Assembly (NCBI GenBank): GCA_900491605.1
Contig: UESW01000118.1
Coordinates: 20,983 to 84,982 of the forward strand
DNA: 64,000 nt
Direction: 5' to 3'
Source: Calamus simplicifolius
Lineage: Eukaryota; Streptophyta; Magnoliopsida; Arecales; Arecaceae
Position numbers and translations under genes: made by a program. Below, piece by piece: positions 44,688-55,689 of the stretch; the first letter of the stretch is position 1; each line of letters starts with the position of its first letter. Under the pieces are notes generated by a model, which was not told the DNA's origin, searched no databases, and was given only the letters and a program-made list of their open reading frames with translations.

Positions 44688-47545
44688 TAGGCATGGGCAC
44701 TGGGCCGTGCCGTGCCAGGCACGGCCCAGGCCCATCGTGCCAGAAAAATTACCGTGCCATGCCTGGCACGGCCCATTTAAATTCAAATTTGGCACGGCCC
44801 GTGACCCATCAAGAAATAGGCCACGGGCTGTGCCTGGCACGGCCCAGCAGGGCCGTTGCTGGGCCGTTGCTGGGCCGTTTTGGCACGGCCCAGCAACAGC
44901 CCTGCTGGGCCATTTGTGGGCCGTGCCATGGCACGGCTGGTGCTAGGAGCACACTGTGCGCCTAGGCACTAGCCAGCTGATCCAAGCCATGATCCTGATC
45001 GGCGATGATGGATCCGACGATTGCGATCGATCTGATCGGAGATGATCCGACGGTTGCGATCGATCCATGCCATAATCCTGATCGGCGATGATCGATCCAA
45101 CGGTTGCGATCCATCCGATCGGCGATGATCCGATGGTTGCGATCGATCCAAGTCATGATCCCGATCGGCGATGATCGATCAGACTGTTGCGATCAATTCG
45201 ATCGAAGACGATCCGACGGTTGCGATCGATCTAAGCCATGATCCCGATCGAGGATGATCGATCCGACAGTTGCGATCCATCCGATCGGCGATGATCCGAC
45301 GATTGCGATCGATCCAAGCCATGATCCCGATCGACGATGATCGATTGGATCATTGCGATCAATCCGATCGGAGACGATCCGACGGTTGCGATCGATCCAA
45401 GCCATGATCCCGATCGGAGATGATTGATCCGATGGTTGCGATCTATCCCATCGGCGATGATCCGACGGTTGCGATCGATCCAAGCTATGATCCCGATCGG
45501 CGATGATCGATCGGACCATTGCGATTAATCCGATCGGAGACAATCCGATGGTTGCGATCTATCCAAGCCATGATCCCATTCGGCGATAATCGATCCGACG
45601 GTTGCGATCGATCCGATCGGAGATAGTCCGACGGTTGCAATCGATCCATGCCATGATCCCGATTGGCGATGATTGATCCGACGGTTGCGATCCATTCGAT
45701 CGGCGATGATCCGACGGTTGCGATCAATCCAAGCCATGATCCCGATCGGCGATGATCGATCCGATGGTTGCGATCAATCCAATTGGAGACAATCCGACGG
45801 TTGCGATCGATCCAAGCCATGATCCCGATCGGCGATGATCAATCCAATAGTTGCGATCCATCCGATCGGAGACGATTCGATGGTTGCGATCGATCTAAGC
45901 CATGATCCCGATCGACAATGATCGATCGGACTGTTGCGATCAATCCGATCAGAGACGATCCGATGTCTGCGATTGATCCAAGCCATGATCCCGATTGGCG
46001 ATGATCAATCCGACGGTTGTGATCCATCCGATCGGAGACGATCCGACGTCTGGATCGATCCAAGCCATGATCCCGATCGGCGATGATCAATCTGACGGTT
46101 GTGATCAATCCGATCGGAGACGATCCGACGGTTGCGATCAATCCAAGCCATGATCCCGATCGGCGATGATCAATCCAACAGTTGCGATCCATCCGATTGG
46201 AGATGATCCGATGGTTGCGACCGATCCAAGCCATGATCCCGATCGGCAATGATCGATCGGACTATTGCGATCCATCTGATCGGAGATGATCCGATGTCTG
46301 CGATCGATCCAAGCCATGATCCCAATCAGGGATGATCGATCCGACGGTTACGATTGATCTGATCGGAGATGATCCGATGGTTGTGATCTATCCATGCCAT
46401 GATCCTGATCGGCGATGATCGATCCGACTGTTGCGATCCATTCGATCGGCGACGGTCCGACGGTTGCGATCGATCCAAGCCATGATCCCGATCGACGATG
46501 ATCGATCTGATTGGAGACGATCCAACGGTTGCGATCGATCCATGCCTGATCTTGATCTGCTATTATCGATCGAATAGTTGCGATCTATCCAATCGGAGAT
46601 GATCCGACGATTGCGATCGATCCAAGCTATGATCCCGATCGGCGATGATCGATCGAACCATTGTGATCAATCCGATCGGAGACGATCTGACGTCTTCGAT
46701 CGATCCAAGCCATGATCCCGATTGGCGATGATCGATCCGACGGTTGTGATCGATCCAAGCCATGATCCCGATCGGCGATAATCGATCCGATGGTTGCGAT
46801 CAATCCAAGCCATGATCCCGATTGGTGATGATCGATCGAACCATTGCGATCGATCCGATCGGAGACGATCCGACGATTGCGATCGATCCAAGCCATGATC
46901 CTGATCGGGGATGATCGATCCAATGGTTGCGATATATCCCATCGGAGACGATCCGACAGTTGCGATCGATCCAAGCCATGATCCCGATCGGCGATGATCG
47001 ATCCGACGGTTGCGATCCATCCGATCGGTGATGATCCGACGGTTACGATCTTTCTATTTTTTTCTTCTTACTTGTTGTATTATGTTCTAGAGGTCAGGCC
47101 TAGCCCCCCTCCCTTCTGTACCATTTTAATTTTAAATTAATAAACTGGTAGGGGTCTATGCCAAAACCCCCCACCATTATAGTGGCTTTATATTAATAAA
47201 ATTTTTTTATTCCTAATAATTTTTTAATTTATCAAAAAAAATTATATTTTTTATAATTTTTTTTATTTGAGCTATGCATGGGCCAGGCCCCAGTCACGGC
47301 CCACCTGGGGCGGCATGGCTCAGGTCCACCTGGGCCGTGCCAGGCACGGCCCAGGTGGGCCGTGCCGGCATGGCACGATGGGCCGGCCCAGGCCCATCAT
47401 GGGCCGTGCCATGTTGGGCCAACAGAAAAATTTTTTGGGCCCGGCATGGCCCGGTACTGTAGCAGTGCCGGGTCGTACCTAGCACGGCCCATCAGGGCCT
47501 GGGCCGTGCCATGCCATGGGCGGCACGGCCCAGTGCCCACCTCTA
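44688..47545 (-). mobile_element. Non-autonomous hAT relative carrying a satellite array
   Basis: Its ends match the hAT at 5,108-8,373 in reverse orientation: the left end resembles the right end of that element and vice versa, including the segment at 47,070-47,260 that matches about 5,290-5,490 read backwards. The 8-bp duplication is CCAGGGAG (44,680-44,687) versus CCGGGGAG (47,546-47,553), 7 of 8. The intact target CCGGGGAG is still present once in the 3' LTR (59,636-59,643). The transposase is wholly replaced by an 83-bp satellite. Mobility would need a transposase from a related element. Confidence 0.93.
44976..47050. repeat. 83-bp satellite inside the hAT relative, about 25 units
   Basis: Each unit has two related halves: CCAAGCCATGATCCCGATCG plus GCGATGATCGATCCGACGG, then ATCCGATCGGAGACGATCC plus GACGGTTGCGATCGAT. 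GATCGATC and CGATCGG palindromes recur throughout, so GATC sites are very dense. Units differ by scattered substitutions and a few shortened copies. No counterpart is seen in the transposase-bearing hAT. Confidence 0.93.
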
Positions 47546-47903
47546 CCGGGGAGGTCGGCCCCGGTCGCCCCTGGTCAACCAGGCTCAGTCTCGGCTCCCC
47601 CGGGAAGGTCGAGATGTCCCAGTTCTCTCCAGATCGGCCCCAGCATGGCCCAGTAGTTCAAGAAACCACCTCTCTGACTCGCGCCGCCTGACAATGCCAG
47701 ATCCACTACCCACTGGCCACGTTGTTGATGGGACTAGACCCAACAACTCAGCAGCCCCACTGATTGATGGGACTTAACCCACCAACCACCGTTTTCTTCC
47801 TCTCCGATGGGACAGGACCCACCAACCAGCCCAGATCCACACAACTTCCAAGAACCCGCAGACATTCCTTCCTCACGGAATCCCACGTGAGCATGTCAAC
47901 CCC

Positions 47904-47911
47904 TATAAAAA
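47904..47911 (+). promoter_or_regulatory. TATA box of the Tat2 5' LTR
   Basis: CCTATAAAAAGG lies 287 bases before the LTR end. The same box is in the 3' LTR at about 59,995-60,002. Confidence 0.75.
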
Positions 47912-48192
47912 GGTGAATCCACTCTCTAAACAGGTATGCGCGATAATCCCCAAAATCGCTGTCTTAGCACTCAGAAAGGAATCCCTCCTCTCTGAGATCT
48001 CCTTTTTCATACCAAAAAGGGCTCACTCGAGCCCCTCTTCAGCTGTGACCTCAATTGCTAACTTGGGCATCGGAGGGTCCCACCGGAGAATCCTCTCCGG
48101 TCTTGGGACTTCTTTGCAGGCAACTCGGTGAAGCAAGGTTCGAGAAGCACTCCGTTCCCGACGTTCAGGATCGGTGATTGGGCGTCATCAGA

Positions 48193-48212
48193 TTGGCGCG
48201 CCAGGTAGGGGG
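48193..48212 (+). promoter_or_regulatory. Tat2 primer-binding site
   Basis: TTGGCGCGCCAGGTAGGGGG begins two or three bases after the LTR. Position and TGGCG start fit a tRNA primer site; the tRNA is not identified. Confidence 0.65.
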
Positions 48213-48295
48213 GCAAGAAAAGGTGGAGAACATTCTCCCGGTGCTACATCTCAGTAGGCGGGACTCTCTCCCCCCCCTTTTCTCTTCTAGAAACC

Positions 48296-49930
48296 ATGGT
48301 GGTGACGCGAGCTCAGGACGCCTCCGTCAGCTGTCCAGCGGGCTTCCCCCGCCAGCTAGGCAGCAGGAGGCCAATCCCCTGCTACCAACCCTCCAGTTAC
48401 CTGCCCGCCGCCGGAGGCCGCTGATCAAACAGCGGAGCGGCTGGCGACCCTTTCCCGTCAGGTCCAAAATCTCACCGCCATGGTCCATGGGCTCCAGCAA
48501 CAACAGTCCGTGGCCACCCAGCATCAGACCGCTCCCCCCGCCAGTCAGCAGTCGGCGAGGGGAGGCTCTCCTCGGTGGGAGGCCGGTCGGCGAGAGACCG
48601 GCCGACGTCCGGCTTCCCCTAGGAAGCCCCGATGAGCCCCCCAAGCGGCCACGGTCCCCTGACCATGGCCCCAACAAATTTCCTCCCGAGCCGCATCATC
48701 ATGAGGAGCCCAGGCGGAAGTCCCGACTCCCGTCTCCATCTCCTTCTGCTCTTCTTCTTCTTCTTCCTCCGAGCCATCTCGGAGGGCCCCGACAATCAGC
48801 CGCCAGGCGGAGGAACGCCTGGAGGAGTACAATAGGCGGCTCGACGAGCTCGCCAAAAAAATCAATCATCAGCCAGAGGAAGAGTTTGACACCCGTCCTC
48901 CTTACACCCGCTGGATATTGGAGGAGCCTGTCCCCTCCAGGTTTCGTTTCCCCCAGGTGGACCCGTACGATGGTACGACCGATCCTCTCGATCATCTCGA
49001 GAGCTACAAAGCAATGATGCAAGTCCAGGGCGCTTCAGATGCCCTTCTCTGCAAAGCCTTCCCCGCCACTCTGCGGAAGGCCGCCCGTGCATGGCACTCA
49101 CGCCTGCCCCTCACAGCATCGACTCCTTCCGAAGCTGGAGAAAGCCTTTCTGGCACACTTCGATGCTTGCCGGCGAATCCCAAGGGTAGCCGACAGTCTT
49201 TTCTCCGTCCGTCAGAAGGAGGGAGAGTCGCTGCGGACTTTGTGTCCCGGTTCAAGGCCGCCGCCCTCGAGGTCTACCATCTCGACGATGCGGTGGCGAT
49301 GTTGGCATTGAAGCGGGGACTCCTCCGTCCCGCTTCACCTTCTCTTTGGATAAGAAGCCCCAAGCTCTTATTCCGATCTCCTCCTCCGAGCTCAAAAGTA
49401 CATCCGCGCGGATGAAGCCGACTTCACCCGCCGGGAATCTTCAAGAAGCTCCAGCCACAAGCCTGCTCGCCCCGAGCCCAGCGGGCCCCCTCGCACCGGC
49501 GAGCTGACCCGCCTCGTCGATCCAAAACAGGCGTCGGAGCCCCGTCCCCGACGAGAGTAAGCTCACACCCCTTCTAGCCCCTCGATCCCACATCCTGATG
49601 GAGATCGAGGGTGAGCCTTATCTCCAACGTCCTCCTCCCATGAAGAAAGGTCCTCCCCGCGACAAGAGCCGCTACTGCCGATTCCACCGGGATTACGGCC
49701 ACGATACCGATAGCTGCTACAGCCTGAAGAGGGCCATCGAGGAGCTCATTCACCGGGGCTACCTCGGCAAATATGTCCAAAAGGCCGCAGCCGCTGCCGG
49801 CCCTCATGGGGCCCCGCCTGTCCAAGCCCCGGTCGACAATGCCCCCACTGAACGGACGGTCGGAATGGTGTCCTGGGGATCAGCTTCTGCACCTAAACGG
49901 CCGAGGGGGAGGAGGCGCCGAATAATGTAA
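48296..49930 (+). pseudogene. Tat2 gag
   Basis: A start at 48,296 (MVVTRAQ) is followed by a coiled-coil segment (RLATLSRQVQNLTAMVHGLQ) in another frame. The capsid part reads RLEEYNRRLDELAKKI, RFRFPQVDPYDGTTDPLDHL and ASDALLCKAFPATLRKAARAW (48,918-49,130). After a frameshift near 49,130, GESL and DFVSRFKAAALEVYHLDD follow. The zinc knuckle CRFHRDYGHDTDSC at about 49,674-49,715, then IEELIHRGYLGKYV, is the Tat type. At least three frame changes and stops break it. Confidence 0.87.
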
Positions 49931-49950
49931 TTCCTGGGGGGGACCTGCTG

Positions 49951-50276
49951 TAGTGGAAAATGTAAACAATGAAGGCGTAGTCGTCTCTATGACGATCGCC
50001 AGGCACCCTGTAAAAAGGATATTAGTTGATAGTGGCAGCTCAGCTGACATCCTTACTTACGACGCTTTTGTTCGGATGGATTATCTTTGGACTCTCTCCA
50101 GCCCGTGGCGGCCCCGTTAGTCGGATTTACCGGGACTCCGTAAGGGTCGAAGGTGAAATACCTCTTCCTGTGACAGCCGGAACACCGCCACGCCAAAGCA
50201 CTGTGATCATGAAATTCTTGGTCGTGAGGGTCCCCTTGGCGTACAATGCCATTCTCGGGCGCCAGGTCTGAACCTT
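49951..50276 (+). pseudogene. Tat2 aspartic protease
   Basis: The active site VKRILVDSGSSADIL (about 50,011-50,055) is intact, unlike that of Tat1. The rest of the domain is in other frames. The LAYNAILGRQ block closes it at about 50,240-50,270. Frameshifts near 50,070 and 50,100 disrupt it. Confidence 0.82.
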
Positions 50277-50551
50277 TTGGATGCAGTCATTTCCACCCGG
50301 CGTCTACTAGTGCAGTTCCCCACTAGTGAGGGAGTTGGAGAGATGCGCGGCGAGACCAGCCCGGTCCTACCCTGTTATCACGCGGCATCAAGTCCCCTGA
50401 AAGTTGAGCCAGCTTTAGAGGCGTCCGACCCCAGAGACTCTAGTAAGGGAGGAGAGCCAGCTGAGCACCTTCTAACCTTCCCCCTTGGGAGGACCCGGCG
50501 AAGACCGTCCGTATCGGAGGACTCCTTCCCCTGGAGGACCGGGAGCGTCTC

Positions 50552-51379
50552 TTGGGTTTTCTGAGGGCTAACTCGGACATTTTCGCCTGGTCGGCGTCTG
50601 ATATGCCCGGCATCCCTCCGAAAGTGATCACCCACAAGCTCAACATTGATCCACGGCACCGCCCGATCCACCAAAAGAAGAGAAGCTTTGCCCCTGACCG
50701 ACAAAAGGCCATTGACGAGGAAGTTAACAAGCTACTCAGTGCCGGCCACATCCGGGAAGCGCACTACCCTGATTGGCTAGCCAACGTGGTCATGGTGCGT
50801 AAGGCAAATGGGAGCTGGAGGATTTGCATAGACTTCACCGACCTCAACAAGGCGTGTCCGAAAGACAGCTTCCCCCTGCCCAGAATTGATCAGCTGGTGG
50901 ATTCCACCTCTGGGCATGAACTCCTCAGTTTCATGGACGCCTTCTCAGGATATAATCAGATAAGGATGGACCCTAGCGACGAGGAACACACCTCCTTTGT
51001 GACAGAGAAGGGCATTTATTGCTACAAGGTGATGCCTTTCGGCCTCAAGAACGCGGGAGCAACCTACCAAAGGTTGATGAACAGAGTGTTCCGGGATCAG
51101 CTAGGCCGGAACATGGAAGTCTATGTAGACGACATGCTGACAAAAAGCACCCGCGCCTCCGATCACGTCTCCGACCTAGAGGAGACCTTCAATAACCTCC
51201 GTCGCTTCCAAGTCAAGCTGAACCCCAAGAAGTGTGCTTTCGGGGTCACGGCGGGCAAGTTCCTGGGCTTCATGGTGACCCAGCGAGGGATCGAGGCAAA
51301 CCCAGAGAAGATCAGCGCCATACTCGACATGAGGCCACCATCCAGCAAAAAGGAAGTGCAACGATTGACAGGGAGATAG
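50552..51379 (+). pseudogene. Tat2 reverse transcriptase
   Basis: This is the longest clean pol frame (275 residues): FAWSASDMPGIPP, YPDWLANVVMVRK, WRICIDFTDLNKACPKDSF, FMDAFSGYNQI, YKVMPFGLKNAGATYQ, the catalytic VYVDDML, then KCAFGVTAGKFLGFMV and the thumb. It ends with a frameshift near 51,379 (EVQRLTGR). All three polymerase aspartates are present. The connection to protease upstream (50,277-50,551) is degraded. Confidence 0.93.
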
Positions 51380-51935
51380 CGGCTCTAAGTCGTTTCCTCT
51401 CCAAATCGGCTGAGAGATGCCTGCCTTTCTTCAAGGCCCTGCGGAAAATGAATAGCTTCGAATGGACGGACGACTGCCAGAAAGCCTTCGACGGGTTAAA
51501 GGCATTCCTGTCTTCTCCGCCACTTCTATCCAAGCCAAGAGATGGAGAAAGTCTCTTCCTCTACTTAGCTGCTTCGTCGGAAGCCGTTAGCTCAGTCCTG
51601 GTGCGCCTCGACGCCGATGGAACTCAGAGACCCGTCTATTATGTGAGTAAGGTCCTTCATGACGCAGAGGTCAGATATTCCAAGACAGAGAAAGTTATTT
51701 TTGCCCTGATAGTCTCCGCCCGACGCCTCCGTCCGTACTTTCAAGCCCATCCTATTGTGGTGCTCACGGATCAGCCCCTTCGAGCCATCCTGGCTCGCCC
51801 CACTTCAGGCCGACTGGCCAAGTGGGCCATCAAGCTGGGAGAGTTCGACCTTTCTTTTCAAGCTCGGCCGGCACTGAAGTCTCAGGTTTTAGCCAATTTC
51901 CTGGTCGAGTGCACTTGGGCGGAGGAAGATCCCAA
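51370..51935 (+). pseudogene. Tat2 first RNase H (Ty3-type)
   Basis: In the frame after RT: IAALSRFLSKSAERCLPFF, FEWTDDCQKAFDGLK, GESLFLYLAASSEAVSSVLV, RPVYYVSKVLHDAEVRY, TEKVIFALIVSARRL and LAKWAIKLGEFDLSF. The usual first catalytic Asp-Ala-Ser reads Ala-Ala-Ser, so this domain is probably structural rather than catalytic, the catalytic role having passed to the second RNase H. Confidence 0.85.
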
Positions 51936-51984
51936 AGAGGCTCCCATGGAGCAGTGCGAACCTGAGCCAGATGATGATGGAGAA

Positions 51985-52365
51985 TCCTGGTTTCTTCATG
52001 TGGATGGCGCATCAAATTCACAAGGAAGCGGCGCCGGCCTCATTCTTGCCGGCCGGGTGGAGAAAGGATGGAATGTGCCCTGCGGTTCCTATTCGAAGCC
52101 ACCAACAACCAAGCCGAGTACGAGGCCCTGCTGGCCGGGTTAAGGCTAGCCCGAGAGTTGGGAGTAAGGCATCTCAGAGCCTTTACGACTCGCAACTTGT
52201 CTCTGGACAAATCCATGGGGAATATGAAGCGCGCGACCCCATTATGGCGCAATATTTGGGCAAGGTCGCTCCTAACTTCCCACTGCCTTACTTCAGTATC
52301 AGTTACATTCCCCGAGCGAAAATGCCAAGGCCGACATCCTTTCTCGTCTGGCCACCTCCACCGAT
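51985..52365 (+). pseudogene. Tat2 second RNase H (archaeal-like)
   Basis: WFLHVDGASNSQGSGAGLIL supplies the first aspartate. In a second frame ATNNQAEYEALLAGLRLA supplies the glutamate. In a third, YDSQLVSGQIHGEYEARD supplies the next aspartate. So all key residues survive but are spread over three frames by two small indels. This domain defines the Tat lineage. Confidence 0.87.
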
Positions 52366-52368
52366 GGC

Positions 52369-53681
52369 TTGGCGAGAGATGCTTATATTGAATATTTGGA
52401 AAGACCCAGCATAGAGGACAGTGAAGAAGTCCTCCCACTCACCCAAGAGCCCACATGGATGGACGCCTACGTCCGTTATCTCACTGACGGCACTCTCCCT
52501 GATGATCGCAACGAAGCTCGGCTGCTCAAGTGGAGAGCCTCCAAATTCATCCTCCTGGACGGGCGTCTATACAGAAGGTTATTCTCCTACCCCCTACTCA
52601 AGTGTGTAGGGCCCACCGACGCTGACTACATCCTCAGAGAGATTCACGAAGGCATCTGTGGAAATCACCTGGGGGCAGATCTTTAGCTCAAAAAGCCCTC
52701 CGTCAAGGATACTTCTGGCTCACGATGAGGGAAGACGCAGCTAGATTGGTTCAGAAGTGCGATGGTTGCCAGCGCCACGCACACATCCAACATCAACCGT
52801 CTGCCCCAATGAGTCCGCTCTCGGCCCCATGGCCTTTCGCCCAGTGGGAATGGACATTCTCGGGCCATTCCCCCCAGCTTCAGATAGCGGAGATTTTTGC
52901 TAGTCGCCATCGATTACTTCACCAATTGGGTTGAGGTCGAGGCACTGGCCAAGATCACCGAAAGCAAAGTCAAAGCCTTCTTCTGGAAGTCGATCATATG
53001 CCGTTTCGGCCTGCCCCACACCCTCGTCACGGACAATGGCCGCCAATTCAACAATGAAGCATTCAAAGTCTTTTGTGGCGAGCTAGGCATTCATCACCGA
53101 TTCACTTCTGTCGGCCATCCTCAAACCAACGGAGAAGCCGAGGCCATGAATCGCACCATCCTTAGAGGACTCAGACCCGGCTAGACGGGTCCAAAGGTCA
53201 ATGGGTGGAGGAGCTCCCCAGTATGATATGGGCCTACCACACGACCCCTAGAGCCCCGACGGGCGAGACTCCTTTCAGTCTTGCCTTCGGATCCGAGGCC
53301 GTCATCCCCGTCGAGATCGGTCTGCCCATCCCATGTGTGGAGTCCTTCAACGAGGAAAACAACTCTGCACTGATATGGGCTAACCTGGACTTCATAGATG
53401 AGGCGCACGATGGGGTAAGGCTGCGCATGGCGACTTCGTCAGCGAGCGGCCAAGTACTACAACGCTCGAGTTCGTCCCAAGGTTTTCCGCGCGGAGACTT
53501 GGTTTTGAGAAAAGCTAAGGTTTCAAAGCCTACGGAGGGGGGCAAGCTATCCCCCAACTGGGAGGGTCCTTACCGCGTCACCGAAACACTTCACTGGGGG
53601 GCATACAAATTAGAGGAACTCGACGGGAAACCCATTCCACGTACCTGGAATGCGGATAACCTCCACCAATATTATCAATGA
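52369..53681 (+). pseudogene. Tat2 integrase
   Basis: The N-terminal part is open (YIEYLERPS, then LDGRLYRR and EIHEGICGNHLGA). The zinc finger is completed by CDGCQRHAH in another frame (about 52,758). The core is open at 52,897-53,184: AIDYFTNWVEVEAL, TDNGRQFNNEAF and GHPQTNGEAEAMN supply D, D and E. After a stop it resumes at 53,205: WAYHTTPRAPTGETPFSLAF, GSEAVIPVEIGLP, LSPNWEGPYRVTE, ending WNADNLHQYYQ and stop at 53,681. Confidence 0.9.
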
Positions 53682-53766
53682 TGTATTCCCCTGGAGCGCG
53701 AAGTAAAAAAGGAGGCCCTTCTGACACAGTAGCCTATTCTCCTTTGCGTCCGAGGGCCAAGTCTCT

Positions 53767-55025
53767 TAAAAGGAGCTCACTGGCATCGCGCTAACAGGAC
53801 ACCACTCGGCCCCGGCACGGCGGTGCCCCCGAGTCGGTTAAGACCCTAACAGCTCCATACCCCTGAGTCGCCCTTCAGGTGGCACACAAACCCCTGAAGT
53901 GGTTCAAAAGGAGCTTACTGGCATCGCGGCTAACAGGACACCACTCGGCCCCGGCACGCGGTGCCCCGAGTCGGTTAAGACCCTAACAGCTTTGTACCGG
54001 CTGAGTCACCCTTCAGGTGGCACACAAACCCCTGAAGTGGTTCAAAAGGAGCTCACTGCATCGCGGCTAACAGGACACCACTCGGCCCCGGCACGGCGGT
54101 GCCCCCGAGTCGGTTAAGACCCTAACAGCTCCGTACCCAGCTGAGTCACCCTTCAGGTGGCACACAAACCCCTGAAGTGGTTCAAAAGGAGCTCACTGGC
54201 ATCGCGGCTAACGGGACACCACTCGGCCCCAGCACGGTGGTGCCCCCGAGTCGGTTAAGACCCTAACAGCTCCGTACCCGGCTAAGTCGCCCTTCAGGTG
54301 GCACATAAACCCCTGAAGTGGTTCAAAAGGAGCTCACTGGCATCGCGGCTAACAGGACACCACTCGGCCCCGGCACGGCGATGCCCCCGAGTTGGTTAAG
54401 ACCCTAATAGCTCTGTACCCAACTGAGTCGCCCTTCAGGTGGCACACAAACCCCTGAAGTGGTTCAAAAGCTCACTGGCATTACGGCTAACGGGACACCA
54501 CTCGGCCCCGGCACGGCGGTGCCCCCGAGTCGGTTAAGACCCTAACAGCTCCGTACCCGGCTGAGTCACCCTTCAGGTGGCACACAAACCCCTGAAGTGG
54601 TTCAAAAGGAGCTCACTGGCATCGCGGCTAATGGGACACCACTCGGCCCCGGCACGGCAGTGCCCCCGAGTCGTTAAGACCCTAACAGCTCCATACCCGG
54701 CTGAGTCACCCTTTAGGTGGCATAAACCCCTGAAGTGGTTCAAAAGGAGCTCACTGGCATCGCGGCTAATGGGACACCACTCGGCCCTGGTACGGCGGTG
54801 CCCCCGAGTCGGTTAAGACCCTAACAGCTCCATACCCGGCTGAGTCGCCCTTCAGGTGGCACCCAAACCCCTGAAGTAGTTCAAAAGGAGCTCACTGGCA
54901 TCGCGGCTAACGGGACACCACTCGGCCCTAGCGCGGCGGTGCCCCCGAGTTGGTTAAGACCCTAACAGCCCCGTACCCGGTGGAGTCGCCCTTCAGGTGG
55001 CTTACATACCACTGAAGCGGTTCAA
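53767..55025. repeat. 140-bp tandem array in Tat2, nine units
   Basis: Units start with AAAAGGAGCTCACTGGCATC at about 53,769, 53,907, 54,045, 54,186, 54,327, 54,468, 54,606, 54,746 and 54,887. They run through GACACCACTCGGCCCCGGCA, CCCCCGAGTCGGTTAAGACC and CACCCTTCAGGTGGCACAC to CCCCTGAAGTGGTTC. The sixth unit lacks a few bases. CCTTCAGGTGG...CCCCTGAAGTGG forms an inverted pair in each unit. The array lies just after integrase. Confidence 0.95.
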
Positions 55026-55689
55026 GGCAACCATCAGCACCACCCCCCTCAGCCCCGGCACGGTGGTATCTCTCCTAACAGCTCGATACAGCACGGTCGT
55101 GGCCTTTCCTAATCGGCCCTAACCGGTTCAGGCGTTTTCAGCACCGGGCAAGTCGGCATAGACTTCCTCTGGTCAACTTCACTTGCCCTTGGTGCCCTTA
55201 CAACGACTAAATCGGTTCTAACCATTTCTGGTCGGCCTCGACACCTCCAAAAGTAATCCCGTCGGCAAGTCATCTGCCGTTTTTTCCAAGCCTTCAGAAA
55301 GATTCATACACAGGGAGCCTTCTTTCAATCGGCCTACAACAGCACTGGGCATTCATGTAGCCAGTTTACATCTCGGCGATGTGTTCAAGTGTTGGCCAAG
55401 TCCGAAATTGCAGTTCGGTCCCGGCACGGCCGACACGCGCAACGCTCAAGGTTCAAAAGAACAGTTTGGAAGATACAATATCCAGCTACAATGTCGCCGG
55501 CATGTCTGATTTGGCACAGTAAGGCGTTTCTCTCAAAAGCGAAAGAAGCAAACAGATCAAGACACAAAGAGATTTTGAGTAAAGGACTTTTTCATTAACT
55601 ATGGAAGAGAGGTACAAAAGTAAGAAGCTTGGACAAAAAGTTTCTTCATTGGTAGCCAAAGATGAATACAAAATTGGGCCCAAGGCCAG
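55026..55689. other. Tat2 region between array and antisense gene
   Basis: Noncoding. It has a few degraded fragments of the array theme (CGGCCCCGGCACGG) up to about 55,430, then AT-richer sequence. No protein frame is supported. Confidence 0.6.

Larger units (their letters stand above)
43484..48190 (+). repeat. Tat2 5' LTR, interrupted
   Basis: It consists of a 5' part (43,484-44,687) with the 60-bp array, the inserted hAT relative, and a 3' part (47,554-48,190) with TATA box and the GGGCATCGGAGGGTCCC block. Without the insertion and extra duplication copy it is about 1,841 bp versus 1,658 bp for the 3' LTR. The difference lies in the array copy number. Confidence 0.92.

Noticed and set aside
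43289..44776. Open frames of almost 500 residues on both strands (Pro/Arg/Gly-rich)
   Set aside because: They lie on the 60-bp array. A period divisible by three leaves all frames open, and the proteins are 20-residue repeats on each strand.
44962..47020. Many 60-137 residue minus-strand frames rich in Asp, Arg, Ser and Ile
   Set aside because: They are readings of the 83-bp satellite inside the hAT relative.
48178..49017. A 279-residue plus-strand frame across the start of Tat2
   Set aside because: It starts inside the LTR, runs through the primer site, and does not contain the gag blocks, which lie in other frames.
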